Shown here piece after piece: positions 17,711 to 27,998 of a stretch of DNA of 64,000 nucleotides. The stretch spans positions 327,901 to 391,900 of the forward strand of contig NZ_JARSBN010000001.1 in the NCBI RefSeq assembly GCF_029624125.1, given 5' to 3'. Origin of the DNA: Winogradskyella marincola. GTDB lineage: Bacteria > Bacteroidota > Bacteroidia > Flavobacteriales > Flavobacteriaceae. Positions within the stretch are counted from its first letter, which is position 1; each line of letters starts with the position of its first letter. Position numbers and translations under genes: made by a program. The notes beneath the pieces were generated by a model. That model saw only the letters and a program-made list of their open reading frames with translations, did not search any database and was not told the origin of the DNA.

Positions 17711-18283
17711 ATGAAAAAAAAGGGATTAATTCTTTTAGGCATATTAGTTGTTATAGGAATTTACATCTATAATTCCATGACAACAAAACAAGGAAACTAT
17801 GAAGCTCAATGGGCTAATGTAGAAAGTTCATATCAGAGAAGAGCAGATTTAATCCCAAATCTTGTAGCTACTGTAAAAGGTTATGCTGCACACGAAAAAG
17901 AAACATTAGAGGGAGTTATTAAAGCTCGATCTGAAGCGACAAAAACAACAATAGATCCAAGCAATCTAACTCCAGAAAACATTGCCCAATTCCAGCAAGC
18001 TCAACAAGGATTAAGCGGTGCTTTATCCAGACTTTTGGTTACTGTAGAACGCTACCCTGAATTAAAAGCAGATAAAAGCTTTATTGAATTACAAAGTCAA
18101 ATAGAAGGTACTGAAAACAGAATTAGTGTTGAACGCAACAGATTTAACGAACTAGCAGGAAATTACAATATATACATCAGAAAATTCCCTATGAACCTCT
18201 TAGCTGGTGTATTTGGTTTTGATGACGCTACTTTATTTAAATCTGAACCTGGAAGCGAAAAAGCACCAAAAGTAGAGTTTTAA
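17711..18283 (+). CDS. LemA family protein
   Basis: A 190-residue membrane protein: one N-terminal transmembrane helix (GLILLGILVVIGIYIYNSM), then the LemA helical domain with YEAQWANVESSYQRRADLIPNLVATVKGYA, the family's conserved block, and LLVTVERYPELKADKSF. LemA proteins are small coiled-coil membrane proteins of unclear biochemical role, very often next to TPM-domain genes as here. The gene belongs to a six-gene operon running from 16396 to 20120. Confidence 0.93.
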   Translation: MKKKGLILLGILVVIGIYIYNSMTTKQGNYEAQWANVESSYQRRADLIPNLVATVKGYAAHEKETLEGVIKARSEATKTTIDPSNLTPENIAQFQQAQQGLSGALSRLLVTVERYPELKADKSFIELQSQIEGTENRISVERNRFNELAGNYNIYIRKFPMNLLAGVFGFDDATLFKSEPGSEKAPKVEF

Positions 18284-18301
18284 GTAATAAACAACACCAT
18301 C

Positions 18302-18739
18302 ATGCCAAACATTGAAGATTTCCTAACTAAACAAGAAGAGCAGGAAATCGTAGAAGCCATTCGTATTGCTGAAAAAGAGACTTCAGGTGAAATCCGTGTG
18401 CATATAGAACAAAAGTGCAACATGGATATCTTTGAGCATGCTTTGGAAGTTTTTCATTATCTAAAAATGGATAATACTAAGGAGCAAAATGGTGTGCTTA
18501 TCTATGTGGCTGTAGACAATAAGACTTTTGTTATTTATGGTGATAAAGGCATTAACGATATTGTTGGTTCTGATTTTTGGAACTCTACCAGAGACAAAAT
18601 AGCGTCTCAATTTAAAAATAGCAACTTCAAGCAAGGTCTTATTGATGGCATAACTGAGGCTGGCAGTGTACTTGCTCAACACTTCCCATGGAAACACGGA
18701 GATCAAAACGAGTTGGACAATTCTATTTCTAAAGGCTAA
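18302..18739 (+). CDS. TPM domain protein, soluble
   Basis: A 145-residue protein made of one TPM (TPM_phosphatase) domain: EEQEIVEAIRIAEKETSGEIRVHIE, NGVLIYVAVDNKTFVIYGDKGIN and FKQGLIDGITEAG. No signal peptide and no membrane helix, so it is cytoplasmic, unlike its two neighbours. It ends in TAATG, sharing a base with the start of the next TPM gene. TPM domains occur in photosystem repair and in bacterial envelope proteins; phosphatase activity was reported for plant homologues, but function here is not known. Confidence 0.88.
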   Translation: MPNIEDFLTKQEEQEIVEAIRIAEKETSGEIRVHIEQKCNMDIFEHALEVFHYLKMDNTKEQNGVLIYVAVDNKTFVIYGDKGINDIVGSDFWNSTRDKIASQFKNSNFKQGLIDGITEAGSVLAQHFPWKHGDQNELDNSISKG

Positions 18740-19584
18740 TGTACAGACTAAAAAACATCTCATTTAAAGTTGTAATAACTGTACTATCTTTTGTGTGGAT
18801 ATCTATTGGGTATTCGCAATTTAAAATTCCTCCAAAACCAAAAGATGCTAAGCAACATTTTGTTTACGATTACTCTAATTTATTAACTGAACAAGATAGC
18901 TCTGCGCTTAATGTGAAGCTCAGAAGATATGCAGACACTACCTCAACACAAATTGTCGTAGCCATTATTAATTCTACCGAAGGCGAATACATCAATTATC
19001 TTGGCGCGCAATGGGGAGAAAAATGGGGAATTGGTCAAGAAAAAGAAGATAATGGCATCTTAATTCTATTAGCAAAAAATGATAGAAAAATAGCCATAAA
19101 TACTGGTAAAGGTGTAGAGCACTTACTTACAGATGCCTTGAGCAAGCGCATAATAGACAGAGAAATCATACCTTATTTTAAGCGCAATGACTACAACGGA
19201 GGACTCAACAGAGGCGTCGATGTTATCTTTGAAGTAATGCAAGGCGAATACAAAGGGACCAGAAAAAATAACGCTGTACGTTTTCCGTTTGAAATCATTA
19301 TTGTTCTAGTTATCTTTTTTATCATATTCATCATAGCCATTTCTAAAACACGTGGTGGTGGACGAGGTGGCAATAAAGGCAACCGAAGAGATGACGATGC
19401 CAGAAGTATTCTTGAAGCCATTATATTAAGTAATATGGGACGCGGAAGCTACTCTAGAGGTTCATCTTCTGGAGGTGGTCTTTTTGGCGGTTCCTCATCT
19501 GGTGGAAGCTTTGGAGGCGGAGGCTTTGGTGGTGGTTTCGGAGGTGGAAGCTTTGGAGGTGGAGGTGCTTCTGGAGGTTGGTAA
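18739..19584 (+). CDS. TPM domain protein with glycine-rich tail
   Basis: A 281-residue exported membrane protein: signal peptide (VVITVLSFVWISIGYSQ), TPM domain (YDYSNLLTEQDSSALNVKL, TQIVVAIINSTEGEYIN, NGILILLAKNDRKIAINTGKG), one C-terminal transmembrane helix at about residues 185-205 (IIIVLVIFFIIFIIAI), then a basic patch and a long low-complexity tail of Gly, Ser and Phe ending GGASGGW. The domain order matches the YgcG family. The domain should face the periplasm and the tail the cytoplasm. Confidence 0.9.
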   Translation: MYRLKNISFKVVITVLSFVWISIGYSQFKIPPKPKDAKQHFVYDYSNLLTEQDSSALNVKLRRYADTTSTQIVVAIINSTEGEYINYLGAQWGEKWGIGQEKEDNGILILLAKNDRKIAINTGKGVEHLLTDALSKRIIDREIIPYFKRNDYNGGLNRGVDVIFEVMQGEYKGTRKNNAVRFPFEIIIVLVIFFIIFIIAISKTRGGGRGGNKGNRRDDDARSILEAIILSNMGRGSYSRGSSSGGGLFGGSSSGGSFGGGGFGGGFGGGSFGGGGASGGW

Positions 19585-19610
19585 TTTGTATAATATATTT
19601 CTTTAGATTT

Positions 19611-20120
19611 ATGCTTCAGACTTTTGGCAATAGATTATTTATTCTATGTTTTATTTCTCTACTCTTATTGAATTGTAAGGAAACAAAATCTAGTATCGGT
19701 ATAGATATTCCAGAAAATACTAATCAAAACATTGTTTATGATACTGCTGAATTATTTTCTAAAACAGAACGAGATTCATTAGCATATAAAATAATTCAAT
19801 TCGAACAGCAAACCACAAATCAAACTGCTATTCTAACCGTTGATTCTATTCCAAAGCATATGGATATTATGGCATTTGGTAAGGAAGTTGCAAATTCTTG
19901 GGGAATTGGCAACAAAGAAAAAGATAATGGATTACTCATCACAATTTCTAGATACGATAGAAAAATTGCCATAAATACTGGTTTAGGCACCGAAAAAACA
20001 ATCTCAGATTATGAGTGCAAAATCATAATTGATAGTGTTATGATTCCTCAATTTAGAAAAAAACAATATTACAAAGGTGTCAAAAAAGCTTTAGATGCTC
20101 TTTTTGCTCTTTGGGATTAA
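19611..20120 (+). CDS. TPM domain lipoprotein
   Basis: A 169-residue protein whose ATG at 19611 is followed by a lipoprotein signal with lipobox LLNC. The mature part is a single TPM domain: VYDTAELFSKTERDSLAYKI, TAILTVDSIPKHM, WGIGNKEKDNGLLITISRYDRKIAINTGLG, FRKKQYYKGVKKALDALF. It lacks the C-terminal helix and Gly-rich tail of its neighbour, to which it is clearly related. A longer frame from 19578 overlaps the previous gene and is less likely. Its stop codon abuts that of the convergent outer-membrane protein gene with no gap. Confidence 0.85.
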   Translation: MLQTFGNRLFILCFISLLLLNCKETKSSIGIDIPENTNQNIVYDTAELFSKTERDSLAYKIIQFEQQTTNQTAILTVDSIPKHMDIMAFGKEVANSWGIGNKEKDNGLLITISRYDRKIAINTGLGTEKTISDYECKIIIDSVMIPQFRKKQYYKGVKKALDALFALWD

Positions 20121-22898
20121 CTAGAACATAAAGAAATTATCATCACTTGTTTCGCCTTTAGAACCTAAGCTATTAAACTTATAACTAAAGCCTAACATAA
20201 AGTACTGACGCAAAACTGTACTTTGATAATCTTGTATATAATCTTGTGTTGCTGTACGCCTTGCGTTTGTGTTTTGATTGAGTAAATCGTACACTTTTAA
20301 GGAGATCAATCCTTTATCCTTTAGGATGCTGTATGTTAATGTAGAATTCCAAAACCAGGCACTTTTTTGAAAGCCTTCAGCTACATTTGGGTTGTAACTA
20401 AATCTGATATCATTTTCCCATTCAAACTTTTTAGGTAAAAAGGTAGCCGTTCTCAATCCTGCATTATGACGTGTAAAGTTTCGGTCTTCAAATGCTTCAA
20501 TATCATAAGCATTGTTTGAAATTACCAACTCATAATAAGGCTTAACTTCCATTACCTTATCCCAAATAAAATCTACTCCCAAACGTGGTACTATAGTATT
20601 TACCGTACTCGCGTATTGCACATCATTGTTAAAGTTGATGTTCTTACTTCTATCGAAGCGTGTTCTTAAATTAAACTTTATAGATTTTAAAGTATCTAAC
20701 TTTACTTCTTTACTGTACGTACCAGAAACACCAATACTATAATTACCATCTACGTTCTCATAAGTTGTTGTTCTTACTAAAGTTTCAGGATCCACAACCG
20801 TTCTAGAAACCACTTGGTTGTTGGTAAAACTTGAATTAAAGTTAGCGTAAAATCCTGTTCGCTTTTGCCAATCGAAAGCATTATAACCTGCATAAAAGCT
20901 ATGTCTCCTAGATGGCTCTAAGTTTGGATTACCAACAATGACACTTAATGGGTTTGACACATCTGTAAATGCTTGTAGTTGACGTAATCCTGGTGGATTA
21001 TTACTTAACCAGTAGCTTGCATAAACAGACGCTTTAGGACTAAATCTATAATTAACTCTGTAACTCGCTTCTAAATTTTTGAATTTTCGCTCTACGTTGA
21101 ATTGAGGTCGTAATAAATCATTATTTTCTAATGTACGGATATTGTAACCTATGTTTAATCTAGTGTAAAATTTTTCGCCATTGTACGTTACACCTACTCT
21201 AGGTATGCTTCTAGAATCTGTATATTCAAAATCTGTACTTAGTTCTGTATTGAAGTCATCAAAACCTTCTGAAGTGTCGCTATAATCAAAAGTACTTTGT
21301 CTATTATTCTCCTTGTCTCTAGAATATTCGTATTCAAAATTTAGAAAGAGCTTTTTTGCTACTATTGGTAACCTATAGGTTAATTCTGTAGAAACACCAT
21401 AACTATCATTAACACCATCTGTAAATTGATTTCTTACGATAGTTTCTGGGTCTGTTCCAAAAATTTCTGCAACAGAATTTAAATAGTCATCACTTTCTTG
21501 TTTGTTAATTTCTGTTTCTACCTCAGCCTTTATAAAAGCTCCTTTGCTTCCAAATCGTTTTGTAGCAGAAATATTTGTAGAAAACTCTCTGGCATAACTT
21601 TCTACATCAGAGTTTACTGCAGACTGGTTGGTAAGCACTAAATCTTCATCTAGAGTTTCGTCATTGCTATTGTAGAATGTTCTGGTTTTAGAATAGCCAA
21701 ATGAAGGTTCTATACTTAATTGAAAGGTTGAATCTGTTTCAATCTCAAATTCTAAATTTGCAGAATGACTGTCTGTATCATTATTTGAAGTTGAACGCGA
21801 ATTTGTGAAAAATCTTGAATCTGCTAAGATAGTTTCGCGCTCAGAAATAGTTTCATTTTCAGAATTACTTGATGAATTAAAATAATCTGCCGCAATATCA
21901 ACGGTTTCGCCAATTACGTCGGCATAATTTAAACCTGTACTTCTAGATGTCGTAATACCTTGACCACCACCAAAAGAGCGACCATCAAACCTAAAAGAGC
22001 CGTTACTATTAATATAAATGCTACTTGCGTTTCCAAACATTTTAGAAAGTTCTCCAAAACTAAAACCTGGTGAATTAATATTATTGCCACCAGCAAGCAC
22101 ACTAATACGTCTATCATTATTAAAAAGGTTAACCATACCTGCATATTCATAGCGCTCATCTGTACCAGCACCTGCAGCCACTCTACCAAAAACACCTTTA
22201 TTGTTTTCTTCTTTTATGGTTAGGTTTATGGTTTTATTTTCTTTGTCACCTGCTTCTCCTGTAAATGCTTCGGACTTTGTTTTTGAGTCAACTACCTGAA
22301 TTTTTTCAATAATGTCTTTAGTAAGATTCTTTGTTGTTATGGTTGGATCGTCACCAAAAAACGGTTTTCCGTTTACTAAAATCTTGTTTACCTCTTTACC
22401 ATTTACTGTTATTTTACCTTCTTCATCTACCTCTACACCTGGCAACTGCTTAAGCAAATCCTCTACTGTGGCATCCTTTTTTGTTTTAAAAGATTTTACA
22501 TTAAACTCTAGAGTATCTTTTTTTATAGTTATAGGCGCAGTAGACTTTATGAGCACTTCCTTCAGCTGATTATCTAGCTGCATAGAGATCGTCTTTAAAT
22601 CTATCTTCTCTTTATCTAGCTTAATTTTTTGTACGTGAGCACCATACCCTACATACGATGCATAGAAATTAAGACTATCATCGAAGGTTCGTCCTTCAAT
22701 TTTAAAAAATCCGTTTTTTTCTGAAATTGTATAAGAAACAACACTACTATCTTTTAGTCGTTCGAGGTAAACTGTAGCTGACTCTATTGGCAGATTAGAA
22801 TCTTCTGCGATTAGTGTTCCTGTAATTTCGAAAGTTTTTTCCTGTGAAAAAGTAAAACATGCAAAGAGCAATGCAAAAACTAAAGTTAGTTTTTTCAT
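20121..22898 (-). CDS. Outer-membrane beta-barrel protein, TonB-receptor-like
   Basis: A 925-residue protein: signal peptide ending FTFSQ, an N-terminal carboxypeptidase-regulatory-like beta domain (residues 20-105, EITGTLIAEDSNLPIESATVYLERL), a plug-like region (TVEDLLKQLPGVEVDEEGKITVNGKEVNKILVNGKPFFGDD), and a long beta-barrel of the OMP_b-brl family (about 400-925) ending in aromatic FFMF. This resembles SusC/TonB receptors without a partner SusD gene, so substrate is unknown. It stands alone, convergent with the TPM operon. The second such gene (52633) is shorter and in the island. Confidence 0.85.
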   Translation of the reverse strand: MKKLTLVFALLFACFTFSQEKTFEITGTLIAEDSNLPIESATVYLERLKDSSVVSYTISEKNGFFKIEGRTFDDSLNFYASYVGYGAHVQKIKLDKEKIDLKTISMQLDNQLKEVLIKSTAPITIKKDTLEFNVKSFKTKKDATVEDLLKQLPGVEVDEEGKITVNGKEVNKILVNGKPFFGDDPTITTKNLTKDIIEKIQVVDSKTKSEAFTGEAGDKENKTINLTIKEENNKGVFGRVAAGAGTDERYEYAGMVNLFNNDRRISVLAGGNNINSPGFSFGELSKMFGNASSIYINSNGSFRFDGRSFGGGQGITTSRSTGLNYADVIGETVDIAADYFNSSSNSENETISERETILADSRFFTNSRSTSNNDTDSHSANLEFEIETDSTFQLSIEPSFGYSKTRTFYNSNDETLDEDLVLTNQSAVNSDVESYAREFSTNISATKRFGSKGAFIKAEVETEINKQESDDYLNSVAEIFGTDPETIVRNQFTDGVNDSYGVSTELTYRLPIVAKKLFLNFEYEYSRDKENNRQSTFDYSDTSEGFDDFNTELSTDFEYTDSRSIPRVGVTYNGEKFYTRLNIGYNIRTLENNDLLRPQFNVERKFKNLEASYRVNYRFSPKASVYASYWLSNNPPGLRQLQAFTDVSNPLSVIVGNPNLEPSRRHSFYAGYNAFDWQKRTGFYANFNSSFTNNQVVSRTVVDPETLVRTTTYENVDGNYSIGVSGTYSKEVKLDTLKSIKFNLRTRFDRSKNINFNNDVQYASTVNTIVPRLGVDFIWDKVMEVKPYYELVISNNAYDIEAFEDRNFTRHNAGLRTATFLPKKFEWENDIRFSYNPNVAEGFQKSAWFWNSTLTYSILKDKGLISLKVYDLLNQNTNARRTATQDYIQDYQSTVLRQYFMLGFSYKFNSLGSKGETSDDNFFMF

Positions 22899-22991
22899 AG
22901 AGATTGATTGATGGTTAATTAAATAGCTAAAGCTTTAACGCAATAAAAGAATAAATCGTATGAAATTTCTTAAAATAACAATAAAATTTCG

Positions 22992-25424
22992 TTATCGCTT
23001 TAACGCAAAGTGCCCTTTATAAATTCTTCCATCTGCTAATTCTGCTTCAAACCAATAGTCATCAGATGGTAAAGTTTCACCTTTATAACTACCATCCCAT
23101 TGCGAATTAGATGCGTTTAAAATTGTAATAATTTTCCCAAATCTATTAAAGATTTTCACTGATGCCGTTACAGGAAACTGAGAAGAAAACCCACTAATTT
23201 GCCAGGTATCATTTATTGTATCTCCATTTGGTGTAAAGAATTTTGGAAATCCTAAGACTGATATATCTTCTGAAATAATACCACAATCTGCCATTATATC
23301 TTTGATATAAACCGTGTGTACACCTGATGCTACATCTTCAAAAGTATTAGACTCTTGGTATGGTCCATTTTCATCATTTAAAGCATAAAGATATTCTCCT
23401 TCACCTGATGTTAGAATTGTAATTGTATTATACTCCGAAGCGTCTGACACCTCAATAGTTTCTACCACTGCAGTACTAGATGGTAATACCGTTATAGTTC
23501 TTTGATTGGTACAACCGTTAGGTCTTGTTACTTCTACTGTGTAAGATCCTGGCTCGTTAATATCTATATTAATTGTTGTCTCTCCAGTAGACCAATTGTA
23601 ATAATAATTGTTAGGCACATCATTAATAATACCACCATATAATGAAATGGTCTCTGGAAATGTGTTTAAACAATAATAGACTGTTTCGTCTTCCATAAGC
23701 TCTGGAAGTGGCTCAACATTCAACTCCACTTCTACTATACTATGACAGTTACCATCTTGCTGCACACGAGCGTAAACAACTTGATAGTAAGGTTGACTAT
23801 TGGTATAATTATTATTTAATGGATTTTGAAGCAATAGAGCATCATTATACGTTTCATAAAAACCTTCTACTTGCTTATCGAACCCTTCGTTTGCATAAAT
23901 AGCTGTTTCTGCTACCATAAGATCAAACGTTACTAAACCAGTTTCATCTAAATTATCGCACTCTTCAATAATAACGGATTGAGACAACTCCGTGTTAACA
24001 ACCAAAAGCACTTCTGCCTGATTACTACATTGTGTTGCTGAATTGGTTACTAATGCAAAAACTGTTTGGTTATTAGTCGTATTGATATAACTCTGACTAT
24101 CTATTTGATTTAAAAAATCAGCATCTGAATAGTATGCAACCTCTATATTAGACAAATCACCATCTACAACAGCATCATTATACTCACTTAGATTAAAATT
24201 TGTAGAACCGTCTATAACCTCATCTTCGCACTGAATTATAGTAATATTATTTGTCTCTGGTATTGGATTAACATAGACCGTTACAGGATAACGCTCTGTA
24301 TTACCAACACATGCTGGCACTACTGGCAATATCCAATATGTTGTAGTTTCGGTTAAAGAAACATTATACGTTGTACCAGAATGCACAGGTACTGCTTCTG
24401 TCTCTGATGTATACCAATCTGCATTATTAGTGGAAGATTCTACTGCTATAGTTACTTCTTCTATACCACAAACTGTTATATCTTCAGATAAAATTCTAGG
24501 CATAATAATAGTGCTATTTGCAGAAAGATTTATTTCCGGTTCATTAGGTAAACCACCAAACTCTACAATATAGCCTTGCGGATGATAATCACCACCAGGA
24601 TTTGTATCTCCTGTAACAGCTAAATCATTCCAAGATCCAAGAATACCAATATTTGGTGAAGTTATATGTGCATAATCTTCATCACCTGCATTATTTGGCT
24701 CTCCAGAATTCCAGAATGAAAATTCATTATTTACAGGACTTCCATTAGCAGTTCCTTGCCAAAAAACCGTACCTGCTTCAGGACCAGTTTCCCACTTCCA
24801 TGTTCCTTCTGTTTCTGCATCAGATGCACCAATCCATCCTGTACCAGAGGTTTGCTCTCCAGATAATTGTGCTTCTTCAGCAGATGTTATTGTAGCTAAG
24901 TATCCTGTTAATCCATAATAATCCTGATTTTCTGCAGCATCTCTTGCCTGCGTCCAGGTTATACCAGGACTAGATACATAAAAATAATAATGACCTGTAC
25001 TTGGTAAATAATTAGCATTTCCTAAGTTGATAGAAAATTGTTTATCTTCTAAAAAGTTAACTTGTGTAGTCTGAAAAAGCACATCCTCAATCGCAGATTC
25101 AAACTCAGCAAACGTTGCTGGTCCAAATAACGCAAGTTGCCCTTGAGCTGCATTCCATGTTGAAGAAATACCAGGATGCACTCCATTTAAAACCAACGTA
25201 TCTTCACCCAACTCATAGCCTTCTGCTATTTGTATAAACACCTGTTGCAAGGTTGTATCTTCTGGGTTTGGATCTGTAATAGAAACAGATGTTACAATAT
25301 TCATTGGTGTATCTGAACAATAATACTGTTCACCTGTTACACTAATTTCTGGCGGAGCGTCTTGAGCAAATAGACTAAATGACAGTACTAATGCACCAAA
25401 CAAAAACAACTTATGTATTTTCAT
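22992..25424 (-). CDS. C-type lectin domain protein with T9SS type-B sorting domain
   Basis: An 810-residue secreted protein. After the signal peptide (LFLFGALVLSFSLFAQ), residues around 130-290 form a C-type lectin-like domain (YYFYVSSPGITWTQARDAAENQ, GWIGASDAETEGTWKWETGPEAG, FWNSGEPNNAGDEDYAHI). Ig-like and HYR-like repeats follow (CNQ/ECDN clusters, YTVEVTRPNGCTNQRTI). The C-terminal 90 residues read FPKFFTPNGDTINDTWQISGF and SSQFPVTASVKIFNRFGKII, the gliding motility-associated C-terminal (CHU/type B) domain that directs export through the type IX secretion system. The protein is therefore likely at the surface, binding sugar or mediating adhesion. Confidence 0.9.
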   Translation of the reverse strand: MKIHKLFLFGALVLSFSLFAQDAPPEISVTGEQYYCSDTPMNIVTSVSITDPNPEDTTLQQVFIQIAEGYELGEDTLVLNGVHPGISSTWNAAQGQLALFGPATFAEFESAIEDVLFQTTQVNFLEDKQFSINLGNANYLPSTGHYYFYVSSPGITWTQARDAAENQDYYGLTGYLATITSAEEAQLSGEQTSGTGWIGASDAETEGTWKWETGPEAGTVFWQGTANGSPVNNEFSFWNSGEPNNAGDEDYAHITSPNIGILGSWNDLAVTGDTNPGGDYHPQGYIVEFGGLPNEPEINLSANSTIIMPRILSEDITVCGIEEVTIAVESSTNNADWYTSETEAVPVHSGTTYNVSLTETTTYWILPVVPACVGNTERYPVTVYVNPIPETNNITIIQCEDEVIDGSTNFNLSEYNDAVVDGDLSNIEVAYYSDADFLNQIDSQSYINTTNNQTVFALVTNSATQCSNQAEVLLVVNTELSQSVIIEECDNLDETGLVTFDLMVAETAIYANEGFDKQVEGFYETYNDALLLQNPLNNNYTNSQPYYQVVYARVQQDGNCHSIVEVELNVEPLPELMEDETVYYCLNTFPETISLYGGIINDVPNNYYYNWSTGETTINIDINEPGSYTVEVTRPNGCTNQRTITVLPSSTAVVETIEVSDASEYNTITILTSGEGEYLYALNDENGPYQESNTFEDVASGVHTVYIKDIMADCGIISEDISVLGFPKFFTPNGDTINDTWQISGFSSQFPVTASVKIFNRFGKIITILNASNSQWDGSYKGETLPSDDYWFEAELADGRIYKGHFALKR

Positions 25425-25438
25425 AGCGAATAAAAGTA

Positions 25439-26743
25439 CTATTTTTTTCGCATGTAAACACTTACAGGCACACCATTAAAATCAAAGTGGTCTCTAAGTT
25501 GATTTTCTAAGAAACGTCTGTAAGGGTCTTTAACGTATTGAGGCAAGTTGCAGAAAAAAGCAAACTGAGGTTGCGGAGTAGGTAACTGCATTATGTACTT
25601 AATCTTTACATACTTTCCTTTATAAGCTGGTGGTGGATTGTGCTCAATAATTGGTAATAATGTTTCATTTAAAACACTAGTTTTAATCCTCTTTGTTCTG
25701 TTTTTATAAACTTCTACAGCAGTTTCTATTGCTTTAAAAATTCGTTGTTTGTTTAATACTGAAATAAATACAATTGGCACATCTGTGAAAGGTGCTATTT
25801 CTTGTCTGATGTACTTTTCAAATTCTTTGGCTGTCTTGTTATCTTTTTCAACCAAATCCCATTTGTTTACAAGAATTACAACACCCTTTCTGTTGCGCTC
25901 AGCTAACCAAAATATATTCTGAACCTGACCATCAAAACCTCTTGTAGCATCTAACACTAACAAACAAACGTCGCAATGTTCTATAGCTCTTATGCTTCGC
26001 ATTACTGAGTAAAACTCTAGGTCTTCTTTTACCTTCGATTTACGACGAATACCAGCTGTATCAACAAGATTAAATTCAAAACCAAAACGATTATACTTCG
26101 TATCTATAGAATCTCTTGTAGTACCTGCAATATCAGTAACTATATATCGATCTTCACCGATTAGAGCATTTATAAAAGACGATTTTCCTGCATTAGGACG
26201 ACCTACAACTGCAAATCTTGGCAACTGCTCTTCTTCTATTTCTTCTTTTTCTGGCAAGGCCTCAACAACAGCATCTAATAAATCTCCGGTTCCACTACCA
26301 TTGATACTTGCAATGGTATAATACTCACCTAAACCAAGTGAATAAAACTCAACAGCATCTTCAGCTCTTTTATTATTGTCTACTTTGTTTACAACAAGAA
26401 AAACAGGCTTTTCTACTTTTCGTAACAAGTTAGCAACATCTTCATCCATACCTGTAACACCTGTTTCTACATCTACCATAAAAATAATAGCATCTGCTTC
26501 ATCAATAGCCAGCTCTACCTGCTTATCTATTTCGGCTTCAAATATATCATCACTACCAACTACGTATCCACCTGTATCTATAAGAGAGAATTCTCTTCCA
26601 TTCCAATCGGTTTTACCATAATGACGATCTCTTGTAACACCACTTACGGCATCAACAATGGCTTCTCGCCTTTTTATTAAACGATTAAAAAAAGTTGATT
26701 TACCAACGTTTGGTCTTCCTACTACTGCAACTATGTTTCCCAT
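25439..26743 (-). CDS. der: Ribosome biogenesis GTPase Der (EngA)
   Basis: A 434-residue GTPase with two tandem G domains, needed for 50S ribosomal subunit assembly. First domain: [15 protein letters not shown] (G1), DTGGY (G3), NKVD (G4). Second domain: [33 protein letters not shown]-like domain ends with [21 protein letters not shown] use ATG 26743 ([12 protein letters not shown]); the longer frame from 26788 adds 15 residues absent from the family. Two other GTPase-related genes follow nearby (era at 27999). Confidence 0.97.
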   Translation of the reverse strand: MGNIVAVVGRPNVGKSTFFNRLIKRREAIVDAVSGVTRDRHYGKTDWNGREFSLIDTGGYVVGSDDIFEAEIDKQVELAIDEADAIIFMVDVETGVTGMDEDVANLLRKVEKPVFLVVNKVDNNKRAEDAVEFYSLGLGEYYTIASINGSGTGDLLDAVVEALPEKEEIEEEQLPRFAVVGRPNAGKSSFINALIGEDRYIVTDIAGTTRDSIDTKYNRFGFEFNLVDTAGIRRKSKVKEDLEFYSVMRSIRAIEHCDVCLLVLDATRGFDGQVQNIFWLAERNRKGVVILVNKWDLVEKDNKTAKEFEKYIRQEIAPFTDVPIVFISVLNKQRIFKAIETAVEVYKNRTKRIKTSVLNETLLPIIEHNPPPAYKGKYVKIKYIMQLPTPQPQFAFFCNLPQYVKDPYRRFLENQLRDHFDFNGVPVSVYMRKK

Positions 26744-26888
26744 ATAATTAAATTTATTCTGCATTACATATCCTGTAAGCGGTAGCAAAGGTAGGGTTTA
26801 ATTTTAGATATACGATTTATGAAATTAGATTTTATGTTTTGAGTTTCAATAAGAAAATATGTAAATTGAATTTGATTTTTATTACGAG

Positions 26889-27410
26889 ATGGAGCTTTCT
26901 AACGATATAATTTTAAGGCCAAGATTTAAATTCAATGTCAGCCAAGACAATGAAAGTTTACTTTCCTTATTTGAAGCTGAAAGCAAAGACCAATCAAATT
27001 TCATAGTAACACGTGTAGACGACCATGTGTTTATAAAAATACCTAAAGCTAAACAGCATTTTTGGTCACCGCAACTGCATCTTGAAATCAATGAGGATTA
27101 CAACAATAAAAGCCTGAGTACTATTTATGGTTTATTTGGACCCAATCCTACTGTGTGGACCATGTTTATGTTCTTTCACTTTGTGGTTGCAGGTCTTTTT
27201 ATCGGATTTGGAATTTGGGCTTATGTGAATTGGTCTCTCGAAAATGATTTTGCAATACAACTCTTTGTTACCCTACTTATGGTAGTTGTATGGTTTGCTC
27301 TTTATTTTAGTGGCAGACTTGGCAAAAAAGCAGGAATGGATCAAATGCATCAGCTACACCACTTTATGCGAGATACGTTGCGTAGTAAAGATATACATGC
27401 AGTCGAATAA
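26889..27410 (+). CDS. Conserved two-helix membrane protein, unknown function
   Basis: A 173-residue protein with an N-terminal soluble part of about 85 residues (beta-rich: FIVTRVDDHVFIKIPKAKQHFWSPQLHLEI) and two transmembrane helices (WTMFMFFHFVVAGLFIGFGIW at about 100-120 and IQLFVTLLMVVVWFALYFS at about 127-146), ending with a His-rich amphipathic tail MDQMHQLHHFMRDTLRSKDIH. Similar flavobacterial proteins are often labelled GTP-binding protein, but no G-box motif is visible here; that label probably comes from the der and era neighbours. Function not known. Confidence 0.7.
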   Translation: MELSNDIILRPRFKFNVSQDNESLLSLFEAESKDQSNFIVTRVDDHVFIKIPKAKQHFWSPQLHLEINEDYNNKSLSTIYGLFGPNPTVWTMFMFFHFVVAGLFIGFGIWAYVNWSLENDFAIQLFVTLLMVVVWFALYFSGRLGKKAGMDQMHQLHHFMRDTLRSKDIHAVE

Positions 27411-27601
27411 TTTACTTTTGGTTAGACCTCAAGTTTTGTTCCTACCTAATTTAAGAATTCCTTCGTATTTAATATTACCAAAACTATTTAATTATTTGTA
27501 GTTTTAAATATTGAGTCACAACCACATGCTTGGGTTATAACACACTGTGATAGTGAATAGAAGTAAGGGTGTGTAAGAGAATTTAAATAGCAACTATTCA
27601 A

Positions 27602-27976
27602 ATGATTACGTTAGACAAAAGAAATAAATGGGATGATAATAATAAATTAAATGTTATTAAAGTATTTATAAAATATCAGATTGAGTGTTTAGAAAAATCG
27701 AAAATTAGCTTTAGTGAATTTGATATTGACCCAATAGCTTTTATAAAAGAGAAAGTTAACAAAATAGATTTCAAATACCCAAAGGATTTAGAATTAGCTC
27801 AAGAGTACTTTTGGGACTTTTTAAAAAAGAATAACGGTTTGAGTGATATGAGAACAAAAACTATTATTAAAGTAAGACTAGCTATTTGTTTAATTACACA
27901 TAATTATCAAACAGAGGAAGAATTTAAAGAATATCAAGAATGGTTTATTGAAGTATTAAATAATGCTCGTTTGTAA
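27602..27976 (+). CDS. Hypothetical protein, probable orphan
   Basis: A 124-residue soluble, strongly helical and charged protein (KVFIKYQIECLEKSKISFSEF, KYPKDLELAQEYFWDFLKKN, EEFKEYQEWFIEVLNNARL). No motif I recognise, no signal peptide, no membrane helix. It lies alone between the membrane protein gene and era, with 191 bases upstream in which I see no clear promoter. Base use is very AT-rich (many AAA, ATT codons). It may be a lineage-specific insertion between otherwise conserved genes. Confidence 0.55.
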   Translation: MITLDKRNKWDDNNKLNVIKVFIKYQIECLEKSKISFSEFDIDPIAFIKEKVNKIDFKYPKDLELAQEYFWDFLKKNNGLSDMRTKTIIKVRLAICLITHNYQTEEEFKEYQEWFIEVLNNARL

Positions 27977-27998
27977 CTAATACTGGACAGTTACCTAA

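Noticed and set aside
26889..27410. GTP-binding function of the two-helix membrane protein
   Set aside because: No G1, G3 or G4 motif is present; the usual label seems inherited from neighbouring der and era.
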